Source: Cohnella phaseoli
Lineage (GTDB): Bacteria > Bacillota > Bacilli > Paenibacillales > Paenibacillaceae
NCBI RefSeq assembly: GCF_003386235.1
Contig: NZ_QRDZ01000014.1
Coordinates: forward strand, 1-64,000
Length of the DNA stretch: 64,000 nt
Reading direction: 5' to 3'
In this document: positions 35,687 through 44,294 of the stretch, piece after piece
Layout: every line of letters starts with the position of its first letter
Numbering within the stretch: position 1 is the stretch's first letter
The notes under the pieces: generated by a model
Seen by the model: only the letters and a program-made list of their open reading frames with translations
What the model was told of the DNA's origin: nothing
Databases searched by the model: none
Position numbers and translations under genes: made by a program

Positions 35687-35763
35687 CGGGACGTAGCTCA
35701 GCTTGGTAGAGCGCTTGGTTCGGGTCCAAGAGGTCGCATGTTCAAATCGTGTCGTCCCGACCA
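35687..35763 (+). tRNA. tRNA-Pro (CGG)
   Basis: Acceptor stem CGGGACG/CGTCCCG, anticodon loop TTCGGGT, encoded CCA. Outside the anticodon arm it is nearly identical to tRNA-Pro(TGG) at 35446, so it arose by local duplication. Confidence 0.94.
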
Positions 35764-35777
35764 TTACACAATCACGG

Positions 35778-35806
35778 ATTGCGGGTTTTTGCCCGCAATT
35801 TTTTTG
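35778..35806 (+). terminator. Terminator after tRNA-Pro (CGG)
   Basis: Perfect stem ATTGCGGG / CCCGCAAT with a six-base loop and at least six T. Confidence 0.88.
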
Positions 35807-35848
35807 TTTTTATATACTGTGCTAGCGATCATGATTTCATCGAGAGTT

Positions 35849-36152
35849 CGAATTTGCGCGTGCAACGGTCTGGCAGACCGAAAGAGAGGGGCGCCCGCAC
35901 GAATTTGCGCGTGTAACGGTCTGACAACGTAAGAGAGGGGCGCCCGCACGAATTTGCGCGTGTAACGGTCTGGCAGACCGTAAGAGAGGAGCGCCCGCTC
36001 GAATTTGCGCCTGTAACGGTCTGGCAGACCGTAAGAGAGGGGCGCCCGCACGAATTTGCGCCTGTAACGGTCTGGCAGACCGTAAGAGAGGGGCGCCCGC
36101 ACGAATTTGCGCGTGTAACGGTCTGACAGACCGTAAGAGGATGGCCGCACTC
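35849..36152. repeat. 51-bp tandem repeat array, six units
   Basis: Units begin at 35849, 35900, 35949, 36000, 36051 and 36102. Each has CGAATTTGCGC, then the palindrome ACGGTCTG-n-CAGACCGT, then GAGAGGGGCGCCCGC. Unit 2 lacks two bases in the palindrome and unit 6 decays at its end. There are no unique spacers, so it is not CRISPR. Open frames through it are repeat artefacts. It fills most of the 35764-36185 gap. Confidence 0.9.
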
Positions 36153-36185
36153 TCGAATCGGTTACCTGAATGTGCGGCTACGCGT

Positions 36186-36959
36186 TCACAACCAAGCCTC
36201 GCGCTGTCCATGGCGGTTCTCTCGGCACGATTCGCATCGCTTTGGAGGTTTCCAGCCGCGCATGCGGAACTTGTCCTGCTCCTCGACAGTCCACTCGAAT
36301 CTTTTGCCGCACTCCCAGCACTTCAGACGCTCGCTGCCACGCGGCTCGATGAGAGGCTCTCCAGGCGTGTAGTAGAACGACCTGTAAGCGCCTTCCAGCA
36401 TTAACGGCGACTCAGAATTCCCCTGTTCCAGATAGTCGATTACTTTTCCGATTGCTTCTCGCACCTTCCGATAGTCTATCGGTGCCCATTGTCGCAGCAG
36501 CGGGAGGTACCGAGCGTCGTGCGTGCGTGCGACCTTCTCGAGAAACAGGAGGATCATGCTGCGGTTCAGATCCTTTAAATAGGTCATATCCAGATCCTGC
36601 GGAACTGTATCGGCCCACATCTCCCACTGTTTCAACATTAGCTCCGTCATATTCTCGATCTGGATTTCCCAGCCTCGGTCCGTGAATACGAGCAGCGGCA
36701 TATCCCGATCGTAATCAATCGCAAAGAAGTCGTGCAGGATCATCCAGTCGACACGCTCTGTAATCTGGTCCAACGTCAGAGACCGAAAGTATCCGTACCC
36801 TGCGCTTTTGTCCAGTCCAATCGCAAGCAGCTTCTTGTCGCGCGAGCCTTTCAATACTTTTGCCAGCATGCTTCGGCCGGCTTGTCCGACAATGCTGTCC
36901 CCTGCAAGCAGCATAGCCCGCACATCGTCTTCCGTCACTACAAGTGCCTGATCTGCCAT
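36186..36959 (-). CDS. Putative DNA-binding protein: RQC-like winged helix plus zinc ribbon
   Basis: 257 residues. The N-terminal ~110 residues (VVGQAGRSMLAKVLKGSRDK, GYGYFRSLTLDQITERVDWMI) resemble the RQC winged-helix region of RecQ helicases, without any helicase domain. A helical middle follows. The C-terminus is a zinc ribbon of the type CWECGKRFEWTVEEQDKF...PKRCESC (two CxxC knuckles). Paenibacillus genomes contain proteins annotated as RQC-minor DNA-binding proteins that fit this build; I recall this and cannot verify it. GGGAGGAATTG precedes ATG 36959. Its stop lies 33 bases from the 51-bp repeat array. Function unknown; a role in nucleic-acid stress is conjecture. Confidence 0.7.
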   Translation of the reverse strand: MADQALVVTEDDVRAMLLAGDSIVGQAGRSMLAKVLKGSRDKKLLAIGLDKSAGYGYFRSLTLDQITERVDWMILHDFFAIDYDRDMPLLVFTDRGWEIQIENMTELMLKQWEMWADTVPQDLDMTYLKDLNRSMILLFLEKVARTHDARYLPLLRQWAPIDYRKVREAIGKVIDYLEQGNSESPLMLEGAYRSFYYTPGEPLIEPRGSERLKCWECGKRFEWTVEEQDKFRMRGWKPPKRCESCRENRHGQREAWL

Positions 36960-37206
36960 ATCAATTCCTCCCGTAGACTGTGCCTTGGCATGAGGTCCCC
37001 TGGCCGAATTTTCACAGAAGAATAGATCGTCCCTTCAATTCATTAGAAAGCACTATTATGTATGTAATTATAAAATTAAAACAGCTATTCGGCCAAATCT
37101 AACTTGATTTTAGCTAACTGAAACTGATTCTCTACCGCAGCGTCCTTCGCCAAATTGAAATCGTATGTTATATTATGATTGAAATTGAAAAGTTGAGGTG
37201 CATGGC

Positions 37207-37974
37207 GTGCTTCCCATTCAGCGCAAATCCGCGATTATCGAGCATTTAGCCAATGAAGGCGGATGTACGATTAAACAGCTTAGCCAAGTGTTGAAAGTGT
37301 CCGAGATGACGGTTCGCCGCGATTTGAAGCAATTAGAATCCAGCGGGAATGTGATCCTGTCGCATGGCGGAGCGATACTTGCTCCGGATTATGTAAAGGA
37401 ACCGCAGGCAACCGATAAAGAAAGCCGGAATAAGGATGTCAAGGAACGGCTGTCTGCTTATGCCGTTAAGCATTTCGTGCATGAGGGAGACGTGCTCGTT
37501 CTCGAGGGTGGAACGACTGTGGCTCGCATGGCCGCGTATTTGCATCCGTTCTCCCAATTGACTGTGCTGACGAACGGATTAAGCACGTTAAATTCGTTGC
37601 GGGAGAGAGCGGGGCGGCATGTCGTGCTGAGCTGCGGAGGGACGCTGCGGGAGCAATCCGGCACATTCGTCGGTCCGGTCGCGGAATCGTTCTTCGAGCA
37701 GTTTCATGCCGATAAAGTGTTCTTGTCCGGGCTTGGCTTTACTTCGGACACCGGCTTCACCGACCCTAATTTGCTGGATACCCGAGTGAAGCAGGCGATG
37801 GTTCGTTCCGCTCGGCAAACCATTATGCTGCTGGACTCGTCCAAGTTCGGGGCCAGGTCGTTCACGACGACGGTCATGGCGACCGAGGTTTCCGCCGTGA
37901 TAACGGATAGCGGAGTACCTGCGGACATAGCGGATTACTTCAATCGACACAATATCCCCTTGCACATCGTATAG
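37207..37974 (+). CDS. DeoR-family transcriptional regulator
   Basis: 255 residues. N-terminal DeoR HTH at ~1-57 (TIKQLSQVLKVSEMTVRRDLKQLE, then SHGGAIL). C-terminal DeoRC sugar-phosphate-sensing domain (VLVLEGGTTVARMA, LTVLTNGL, LDSSKFG). GTG 37207 is favoured over GTG 37198: GAGGTG lies eight bases upstream and the family typically starts MLPIQRK. It precedes the mannose-6-phosphate isomerase and ROK genes, so a phosphosugar is the likely effector. A terminator at 37994 suggests separate transcription. Confidence 0.9.
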   Translation: MLPIQRKSAIIEHLANEGGCTIKQLSQVLKVSEMTVRRDLKQLESSGNVILSHGGAILAPDYVKEPQATDKESRNKDVKERLSAYAVKHFVHEGDVLVLEGGTTVARMAAYLHPFSQLTVLTNGLSTLNSLRERAGRHVVLSCGGTLREQSGTFVGPVAESFFEQFHADKVFLSGLGFTSDTGFTDPNLLDTRVKQAMVRSARQTIMLLDSSKFGARSFTTTVMATEVSAVITDSGVPADIADYFNRHNIPLHIV

Positions 37975-37993
37975 AGACGATAGACGAGCTATT

Positions 37994-38029
37994 AAATCTG
38001 CCTATTCTATTATAGGGCAGATTTTTTTT
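37994..38029 (+). terminator. Terminator after the DeoR gene
   Basis: Nine-bp stem AAATCTGCC / GGCAGATTT with a T run continuing from the stem. Confidence 0.85.
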
Positions 38030-38118
38030 AAGATTACATGTTATAATGTGATAATTAATGTTAATATATGATATAGTTTGATTGACTATGATTAAGCTGA
38101 AGGAGGCGCTTCGTACAA

Positions 38119-39888
38119 ATGTCATCCAATGCGAACAATAAAAAAAGCTATAATCTGACGCCTACCGTGCCAATCAAAGACTGGGATCAATATGTGTGGC
38201 AAAGCTACGATCAGATCGCATCGGAGCTTCAAGACCGGATCAGCCGCTCGCCGCGCCGTAAAACGGTGCTGGTCGTCGAATGCTACCCGACAGTCCGGCA
38301 AGAAGAAATCATTCAGGCGCTTCAATCGCGGCTTAACCTCACCAAGGTAATCCGTTCCGAGCAGGCGGCGATGCCCGGCGAGCAAATCAAGGCGCTAATC
38401 CAGCGCTATTTGACCGACGATAGGGTATTCGGGTATATGTCGCCTTGTACGGTCGACGAGTTTTATTCGCGGGAGCTGCTGCAAGATTTGAAAAATGAAG
38501 CGGATACGGTCGAGGACGGGCTGGTCGTCGTCATCGGCTTTGGCGCATCGCTGGTTGCGGAGGGGGATATCCTGGTCTATGCGGATATTGCCCGCTGGGA
38601 AATTCAGCAGCGCTATCGATCGAAGGAATTCGGCAATTGGCGTCTGGACAACCGGGAGGAGGAAACTCTTCGCAAGTACAAAGCGGGTTTCTTCTTCGAA
38701 TGGCGTATGGCTGATCGGCTGAAGCGCCAACTATTTTCCCGAATCGACTATTATCTGGATACCAACGCCAAGGACGATCCGAAAATGGTGACCTGGGATG
38801 CCCTGATGGCCGGGCTTCGGCAGACGGCTTCGCAGCCGTTCCGTCTCGTTCCTTATTTCGATCCAGGCGTATGGGGAGGCAAGTGGCTGGAGGAGAAGAT
38901 CGATTTGCCGCCAAGAGAGAACCCGTATGCATGGGGCTTCGACGGCGTCCCGGAAGAGAACAGTCTATATTTCCAGTACGGCTCGGTTCGTATGGAGCTG
39001 CCGTCCATCAATCTGGTTTTTTTCCAGCCACGCGAGCTTCTTGGTGACAGAGTGTACGCCCGCTTCGGGGCGGAGTTTCCGATTCGCTTCGATTTACTGG
39101 ATACGATCGGGGGCGGAAATCTCAGCCTTCAGGTGCATCCGACGACGGACTACATTCGCTCAACGTTCGGAATGAATTATACGCAGGATGAGAGCTACTA
39201 TATTCTCGATTCCAAGCCGGGCGCTCTCGTGTACCTTGGTCTGAGGGAAGATGCAGACGGCGAGGCTATGCTGCGGGAACTGCAGCTCGCTCAGGAGGGA
39301 GAGATCTCATTCCCGGCGGAGCAATACGTAAACACGTATGCCGCGAACAAACACGACCATTTTCTCATTCCGGCAGGCACGATTCACTGCTCGGCATCGG
39401 ATTGCATGGTTCTGGAGATCAGCGCAACGCCTTACATTTTCACCTTTAAGCTGTGGGATTGGGGACAGATCGGGCTGGACGGCAAGCCGCGTCCCGTTCA
39501 TCTTGAGCATGGCGAGAAAGTGATTCAGTGGGATCGCACGACATCCTGGGTTGAGAAACAGCTCGTCAATTCGATTGTGCAGGTCGGAGGAGGAGCGGGC
39601 TGGCGGGAGGAACGAACGGGCCTGCATGAATTTCAGTTTATCGAAACCCGTCGGCACTGGTTCTCGGAGCCGGTTCTGCACGAAGCGAACGGAAGCGTGC
39701 ATATGCTGAATCTCGTCGAAGGCGAAGAAGCGGTCGTGGAAAGTCCGAGTGGCGAGTTCGAGCCTTTTGTTGTACGGTATGCGGAAACGTTTATTGTTCC
39801 GGCGTCTGTCTCAAGCTACACAATTCGTCCTAGCGGCCCGAGCGAAGGCGGGAAGATTGCTACGATCAAAGCCTATGTTCGGTCTTGA
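38119..39888 (+). CDS. Class I mannose-6-phosphate isomerase with N-terminal kinase-like extension
   Basis: 589 residues, well above the ~315-400 usual for bacterial type I isomerases. The C-terminal ~330 residues hold the cupin metal site: LSLQVHP (H340), the ESYYI segment and HDHFLIPAGTIHCSA. It interconverts mannose-6-P and fructose-6-P with a metal ion (family knowledge). The N-terminal ~250 residues (KTVLVVECYPTVRQEEI, VVVIGFGASLVAEGDILVYADIARWE) resemble a degenerate nucleoside/uridine-kinase-like fold without a P-loop. AAGGAGG lies upstream of the ATG. Followed 21 bases later by a ROK kinase, so sugar entry and isomerisation are coupled. Confidence 0.85.
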   Translation: MSSNANNKKSYNLTPTVPIKDWDQYVWQSYDQIASELQDRISRSPRRKTVLVVECYPTVRQEEIIQALQSRLNLTKVIRSEQAAMPGEQIKALIQRYLTDDRVFGYMSPCTVDEFYSRELLQDLKNEADTVEDGLVVVIGFGASLVAEGDILVYADIARWEIQQRYRSKEFGNWRLDNREEETLRKYKAGFFFEWRMADRLKRQLFSRIDYYLDTNAKDDPKMVTWDALMAGLRQTASQPFRLVPYFDPGVWGGKWLEEKIDLPPRENPYAWGFDGVPEENSLYFQYGSVRMELPSINLVFFQPRELLGDRVYARFGAEFPIRFDLLDTIGGGNLSLQVHPTTDYIRSTFGMNYTQDESYYILDSKPGALVYLGLREDADGEAMLRELQLAQEGEISFPAEQYVNTYAANKHDHFLIPAGTIHCSASDCMVLEISATPYIFTFKLWDWGQIGLDGKPRPVHLEHGEKVIQWDRTTSWVEKQLVNSIVQVGGGAGWREERTGLHEFQFIETRRHWFSEPVLHEANGSVHMLNLVEGEEAVVESPSGEFEPFVVRYAETFIVPASVSSYTIRPSGPSEGGKIATIKAYVRS

Positions 39889-39909
39889 ACGCTTGAGGGG
39901 GATACGCAG

Positions 39910-40875
39910 ATGAATAACGGGCTTTTGCTTGCTTTCGATGTCGGGGGAACCTATATCAAAGCCGGAATTATCGCTGCGGACGGCACGGTGCTGGAACAGT
40001 CGCTGACGCAATACGAGTCATGCGCGAACGGGACCGCCGAGGAGATCATAGCTCATTTTATTTCGATTACACGGGAATTGGCGGCGAAAATAAATGGGGA
40101 TCCGAAGGCGCGAATTAGCGGAATCGGTTATGCGTTTCCCGGGCCTTTCGACTATGAGCGCGGGATCAGTTATATTCGCGAGCTGAATAAGTTCGAGGCG
40201 ATCTACGGGGTAAATATAGGGGAGAAGCTCAGGAGCGGCTGCGAGCAAGATGCCGGCATCGCGGCATCCCTGGCTCCGGGCTGGCGGCTCGCGTTCGAGA
40301 ACGACGCCTCCTTGTTCGCCCTCGGCGAGGCTGTGCACGGGGCCGCCAGCGCCTACAATCGCGTCGTATGCATGACGATCGGGACCGGCTTAGGCTCCGG
40401 CTTCGTCGAGAACGGACGACTGGTCAAGCGGCGTTCGGACGTACCGGAGAACGGGTGGCTGTATCATGTGCCTTACGAGAACGGCGTAGCGGACGACTTC
40501 GTATCCCGTCGGGGCGTGCTTGGATTGGCTGCGCAACTGGGGCTGCGTCTCGACGAAGGGCAGGATGTCAGGGAGCTTGCTCAGGCGGCGTTAGCGGGAG
40601 ATGAACCGGCGATTCGGGTATTCCGGCTGTTCGGAGAACGGATGGGGAGCATTCTGGAAGCGCCTCTGCTAAGCTACCGGCCGGATGCGATCGTAATCGG
40701 AGGCCAGATCGCGAAAAGCGGGGAGCTATTTCTTCCTGCCTTGGCCGCCAAGCTTCGCGGCGCCGGTCTGAACGCTCCCATTCTGTTGAGCGAGAATACG
40801 CTGCTCGGCACTTTCCGGGGAATTTACCATCTGGTGGCCGGGGCGGACGTTTATTTGCCGGAGCAACCTTTTTAG
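39910..40875 (+). CDS. ROK-family sugar kinase
   Basis: 321 residues. N-terminal ATPase motif LLAFDVGGTYIKAGI, ENDASLFALGEA with the catalytic-type aspartate, and IGTGLGSGFVENGRL. The zinc-binding CxCGxxGCxE motif of many ROK kinases is absent. Probable phosphorylation of a hexose (mannose, fructose or glucose) from ATP. Downstream of the isomerase in one operon; a strong terminator follows. Confidence 0.85.
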   Translation: MNNGLLLAFDVGGTYIKAGIIAADGTVLEQSLTQYESCANGTAEEIIAHFISITRELAAKINGDPKARISGIGYAFPGPFDYERGISYIRELNKFEAIYGVNIGEKLRSGCEQDAGIAASLAPGWRLAFENDASLFALGEAVHGAASAYNRVVCMTIGTGLGSGFVENGRLVKRRSDVPENGWLYHVPYENGVADDFVSRRGVLGLAAQLGLRLDEGQDVRELAQAALAGDEPAIRVFRLFGERMGSILEAPLLSYRPDAIVIGGQIAKSGELFLPALAAKLRGAGLNAPILLSENTLLGTFRGIYHLVAGADVYLPEQPF

Positions 40876-40901
40876 AACGGTCATCGCATAAGGTCGCAGA
40901 G

Positions 40902-40931
40902 GGAGTCGAACAGCGGTTCGGCTCCTTTTTC
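40902..40931 (+). terminator. Terminator of the isomerase-ROK operon
   Basis: Ten-bp stem GGAGTCGAAC / GTTCGGCTCC (one G-U pair) with loop AGCG and TTTTT. Confidence 0.9.
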
Positions 40932-41125
40932 TACTTGTCTGCTCGCACGTACCAGTCGCTCCTCGCATAGAGGCATGCGACTTTTTTAGGTTTATCGTTA
41001 CTTATCAGTCGTTTCCTCCGAGCTTATTGAAAATGGTTTCGGGCGGATCTACGATAGGTTCGTACAACGATTGGGGAGAAAATTGCGGCTGAACGATATG
41101 GATTTTATCAAGGGGAGGAAGAAGC

Positions 41126-41920
41126 ATGGCGCTTATTCAATGCGGTTTTTATTCGGATATTTTGAGCTTGTCCGTTTCTATGAATGTTATTGTTCCGCAA
41201 GCGCTCGCGATGAACGCCGGGGGGACTGGATGGGAAAACGGAGGACGCCGACTGCCTGTACTTTATCTGCTGCACGGCTTGTCCGACGATCATTCGACTT
41301 GGCTGAGACGCACGTCGATCGAACGCTATGCGGAGGAGCGCGGTGTGGCTGTCGTGATGCCGGAAGTTCATCGGAGCTTCTATTCCGACATCGGCAAGCA
41401 TCGTCAATACTGGACGTTCGTCAGCAAGGAACTTCCCTCCATCGCGGAAGCGCTGTTTCCCGTTGCGACCGACCGCTCAGGAAGGTTCGTCGCGGGCTTG
41501 TCGATGGGGGGCTATGGGGCGTTTAAGCTGGCGCTGCGGTTGCCCGAGCGTTATGCTTCGGCAGCCAGCTTGTCGGGAGCGCTCGATTTTGCGGGTATCG
41601 GCGCCTTTATGGGAGACGAAGCGCAAGAGGTGTTCGGGGATCGTCCGGCAGCCGGATCCGACAACGACTTGTTCGCCCTGGCGGAACGTCTCGCGCGGGG
41701 AGCGGCAGATAAGGAGGCTCTTCCGGCCTTTTATCAGTGCTGCGGCACGGAAGACTTCCTGTACGACGACAATCGGCGGTTTCTGGACCACGTCCGCAAG
41801 CTGGGGCTGTCGCTGACCTATGAAGAGGGTCCGGGCACGCACGCTTGGGACTATTGGGACGCACATATCCGCAAAGTGCTGGATTGGCTCCCGCTGGAGA
41901 AGGCCAATCGCCCAATATAG
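41126..41920 (+). CDS. Esterase of the EstA / tributyrin-esterase (esterase D) type
   Basis: 264 residues, alpha/beta hydrolase. LYLLHGLSDDHSTWL forms the oxyanion region and GLSMGGYGAF the nucleophile elbow (S126). D210 in CGTEDFLYDD and H239 in GTHAWDYW complete the triad. No signal peptide, so cytosolic. The family hydrolyses short acyl esters, including acetylated sugars and S-formylglutathione. Its position between sugar-phosphate genes and a sugar ABC importer fits deacetylation of carbohydrate. GGGGAGGAAG precedes the ATG. Confidence 0.88.
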   Translation: MALIQCGFYSDILSLSVSMNVIVPQALAMNAGGTGWENGGRRLPVLYLLHGLSDDHSTWLRRTSIERYAEERGVAVVMPEVHRSFYSDIGKHRQYWTFVSKELPSIAEALFPVATDRSGRFVAGLSMGGYGAFKLALRLPERYASAASLSGALDFAGIGAFMGDEAQEVFGDRPAAGSDNDLFALAERLARGAADKEALPAFYQCCGTEDFLYDDNRRFLDHVRKLGLSLTYEEGPGTHAWDYWDAHIRKVLDWLPLEKANRPI

Positions 41921-42027
41921 TGCGATAAGCTTGACAGGTTTCCATATCGGGCGACGGAAGCGCCTTGCTATAATGAGGCCAGGCAACGCGCGAAGCCCGG
42001 TAGTCATTATGATCCAGGGGGACGGAT

Positions 42028-43710
42028 ATGAACAGAACCGTGAAAACGTTATCTTTGCTGGCTGCGGTCAGCCTAATGCTATGGCTGGCCGGCTGCTCGG
42101 GAAATCAGGCTGCGAAGCCGAGGGAAAGCGAAACATCTTCGTCGCAGCCGTCCGCGACGGCACAGGAAAGCTCGTCCTCGTCGGACGCCGGGGACTGGAA
42201 GCGCAAGAAGTTCGATCCGCCGGTGACGATATCGACCGCTTTCGCCATTCGCGATCTGGATAAGCTTCGGAACGGCGACACTTACGAGGACAATCCGCTG
42301 ACGCGCTGGTATCGGGACAATCTCGGCATTCAGACGAAGTATCAATGGCTGCTGACCGACCAGGGAGACGCGTTGAATCAGAAGATCAGACTGGCGATGG
42401 CCAGCGGAGAGAAGCTGCCGGACCTGCTGCCGATCAGCGATAACGTTCTGCTGAACGAGCTGATCGAATCCGGACAAATTATGGCGATCGACGAATCGTT
42501 CGAGAAGTACGCCTCGCCGCGTACGAAGGAAGCCTATGCGAAAAATCCGGACGTGTGGATGGCCGTGACCAAGGACGGGAAAAAGTGGGGGCTGCCTACG
42601 ATCTCGGACGGAAATATCGGCGATACGATTATGTGGATTCGCCAGGATTGGCTGGACTCGGTCAACCTGCAAGCGCCTCAGACGATGGAACAATTCGAGG
42701 CTTTGCTGGAGGCGTTTAAGCAGAAATACCCGGACAAGGTTCCGCTGGCGCTGTCCGGCAAGGCGCTGCAGCCGCTTGCAGGCTATATGGGCGACGCGCA
42801 ATTCGTATTCGGCGGAACGCAGCCCTATATTTGGGACAAAGGGGAGGGCGGCAAGCTGCGATACGGCTCCGTGCAGCCCGGATTTAAAGACGGCCTCGCC
42901 AAATTAAAGCTCTGGTTCGAGAAAGGGTACCTCGGCAAGGAATTCGCGACGCACGATGAGCAGAAGGCGGCTTCGCTGTTTACGTCGGGGGAGGCCGGCA
43001 TCATTTTCGGACCGGGCTGGATGGGCGCCTGGCCGCTGGAGGATACGGCGAAGAATGTCCCCGGGGCGGTCGTTAAGCCGTACGAGCTTCCGTCCGGCGT
43101 CGACGGTACCGTCGGCCGCATCGGCACCAAGCTGGTGTACATTACGTACGTGTTCCGCAAGGACTTCGAGCATATGGATGCACTGTTTCAGTACTACGAC
43201 GTGTCGATGGGCGTATTGCTCGAAGATCCGGACAGTCCGTTCGCCGCCGGACAGGGCGAAGGCTACGACTATGTGATGGTGGACGGCAAGCCTAGCTGGG
43301 ACGTCCCGGACGGCGCGATTGATCTGAGGTATACGATGGCGACGGTCGGCAATACGCCTCCTGGAATGATCGAAGGCCCGAACATCTATGAACGCGTAAT
43401 TGCCGGGAAGAGAGATACAATCTATGAGCAGAAGCTGGCTTTCTCCAGCACGCCGTTATTCCTTGAAGGCATGCTCGTCTCGCTCAAGCAGCTGGACAAG
43501 GCGCGTCGCGATATGTTTATCGGCGCTCCGGTGAAAACGATGGTCAGCAAGTGGCCGCTGCTCACCCAGATGGAGAGCGAAGTTACGATCGGGTATATCT
43601 ATGGAAAATTAACCGACGCCGAGCTGGACCAATTCATTCAGGATTGGTTGTCCAAGGGCGGACAGCAAATAACGGACGAGGTTAACGAATGGTATGCCTC
43701 GGTCCAGTGA
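42028..43710 (+). CDS. LplA-type sugar ABC solute-binding lipoprotein
   Basis: 560 residues. Lipoprotein signal with WLAGCSG (Cys23), a Ser-rich linker, then an extracellular solute-binding fold (NPDVWMAVTKDGKKWGLPTI, WIRQDWLDSV, GPGWMGAWPL, EVNEWYASV). Paralogue of the permease-less protein at 12852. First gene of a five-gene importer/sensor module; GGGGGACGG precedes the ATG. The 0.5-kb repeat element separates it from its permeases. The ligand is unknown; the family carries oligosaccharides such as rhamnogalacturonan fragments. Confidence 0.9.
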   Translation: MNRTVKTLSLLAAVSLMLWLAGCSGNQAAKPRESETSSSQPSATAQESSSSSDAGDWKRKKFDPPVTISTAFAIRDLDKLRNGDTYEDNPLTRWYRDNLGIQTKYQWLLTDQGDALNQKIRLAMASGEKLPDLLPISDNVLLNELIESGQIMAIDESFEKYASPRTKEAYAKNPDVWMAVTKDGKKWGLPTISDGNIGDTIMWIRQDWLDSVNLQAPQTMEQFEALLEAFKQKYPDKVPLALSGKALQPLAGYMGDAQFVFGGTQPYIWDKGEGGKLRYGSVQPGFKDGLAKLKLWFEKGYLGKEFATHDEQKAASLFTSGEAGIIFGPGWMGAWPLEDTAKNVPGAVVKPYELPSGVDGTVGRIGTKLVYITYVFRKDFEHMDALFQYYDVSMGVLLEDPDSPFAAGQGEGYDYVMVDGKPSWDVPDGAIDLRYTMATVGNTPPGMIEGPNIYERVIAGKRDTIYEQKLAFSSTPLFLEGMLVSLKQLDKARRDMFIGAPVKTMVSKWPLLTQMESEVTIGYIYGKLTDAELDQFIQDWLSKGGQQITDEVNEWYASVQ

Positions 43711-43740
43711 TCTAGGGGGCACATGAACGAAGAGGGGGAG

Positions 43741-44250
43741 GGAGCTGTCCCCCATAAGCAGAGTTGCTTGAGAGGATCGATATAAAAAAGAGATGTATGT
43801 ATCTCCCGGAGACCTAATCATGGCCTATAACACTTCCAGATAATTACCGGTAGTTATCTGCAAAATCATCGAAGACGCTTAAGTGATTTGCAACCTTCGA
43901 TTTCGGTCGATTTGTACGAATTTTCCTACAAGCTTCCGTCGTTTGAACCTGACTCGAATTGCTTTGTACGAATTTTCCTACAAATTTCCGTCGTTTGAGC
44001 CTGATTCGAATTGCTTTGTACGATTTTTCGAACAGCGCCTACGTCGTTTGCTTCTTATTTAAGCTGTGGAAACGTTGTGGGTCGCGATTAACCCGGGGAC
44101 TGCCTCATACTCTCCTGAAATCACCCTATCATGAGTTTACCTATTCAGATTTCAGGAGTGTATAGCACCGGAGCGAGGTACATCCCCCTTTCACCTTTAT
44201 CATCGATTATCTTTCACAGCAACTTGGGTTGGCTTATGAGACAGCACCCT
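43741..44250. mobile_element. Non-coding palindromic element, copy 2, splitting the ABC operon
   Basis: About 510 bp with ends GGAGCTGTCCCCCATAAGC and GGCTTATGAGACAGCACC. The left arm (to ~43812) is the reverse complement of copy 1's right arm. The right arm (~44091-44250, with the CTCCTGAAAT/ATTTCAGGAG hairpin) is the reverse complement of copy 1's left arm. The core has the same orientation as in copy 1 and includes clear ~52-bp tandem units (TTTGTACGAATTTTCCTACA...CGTCGTTTGA). So the core is inverted relative to the arms. It sits between the binding protein and the permease genes. Confidence 0.75.
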
Positions 44251-44294
44251 GTCCTTCTTTGCGTCCATGTGAGCCGTTACGGAGGAGGGAGCAT

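Noticed and set aside
35849..36152. Possible CRISPR array
   Set aside because: The units are contiguous and fully repetitive with no unique spacers, and no cas genes are in the window.
35764..36211. Long minus-strand open frames across the 51-bp array, encoding repetitive Arg/Ala-rich peptides
   Set aside because: They exist because the 51-bp unit is a multiple of three without stops. No ribosome binding site or domain is visible, and the two-base deletion in unit 2 would shift any real frame.
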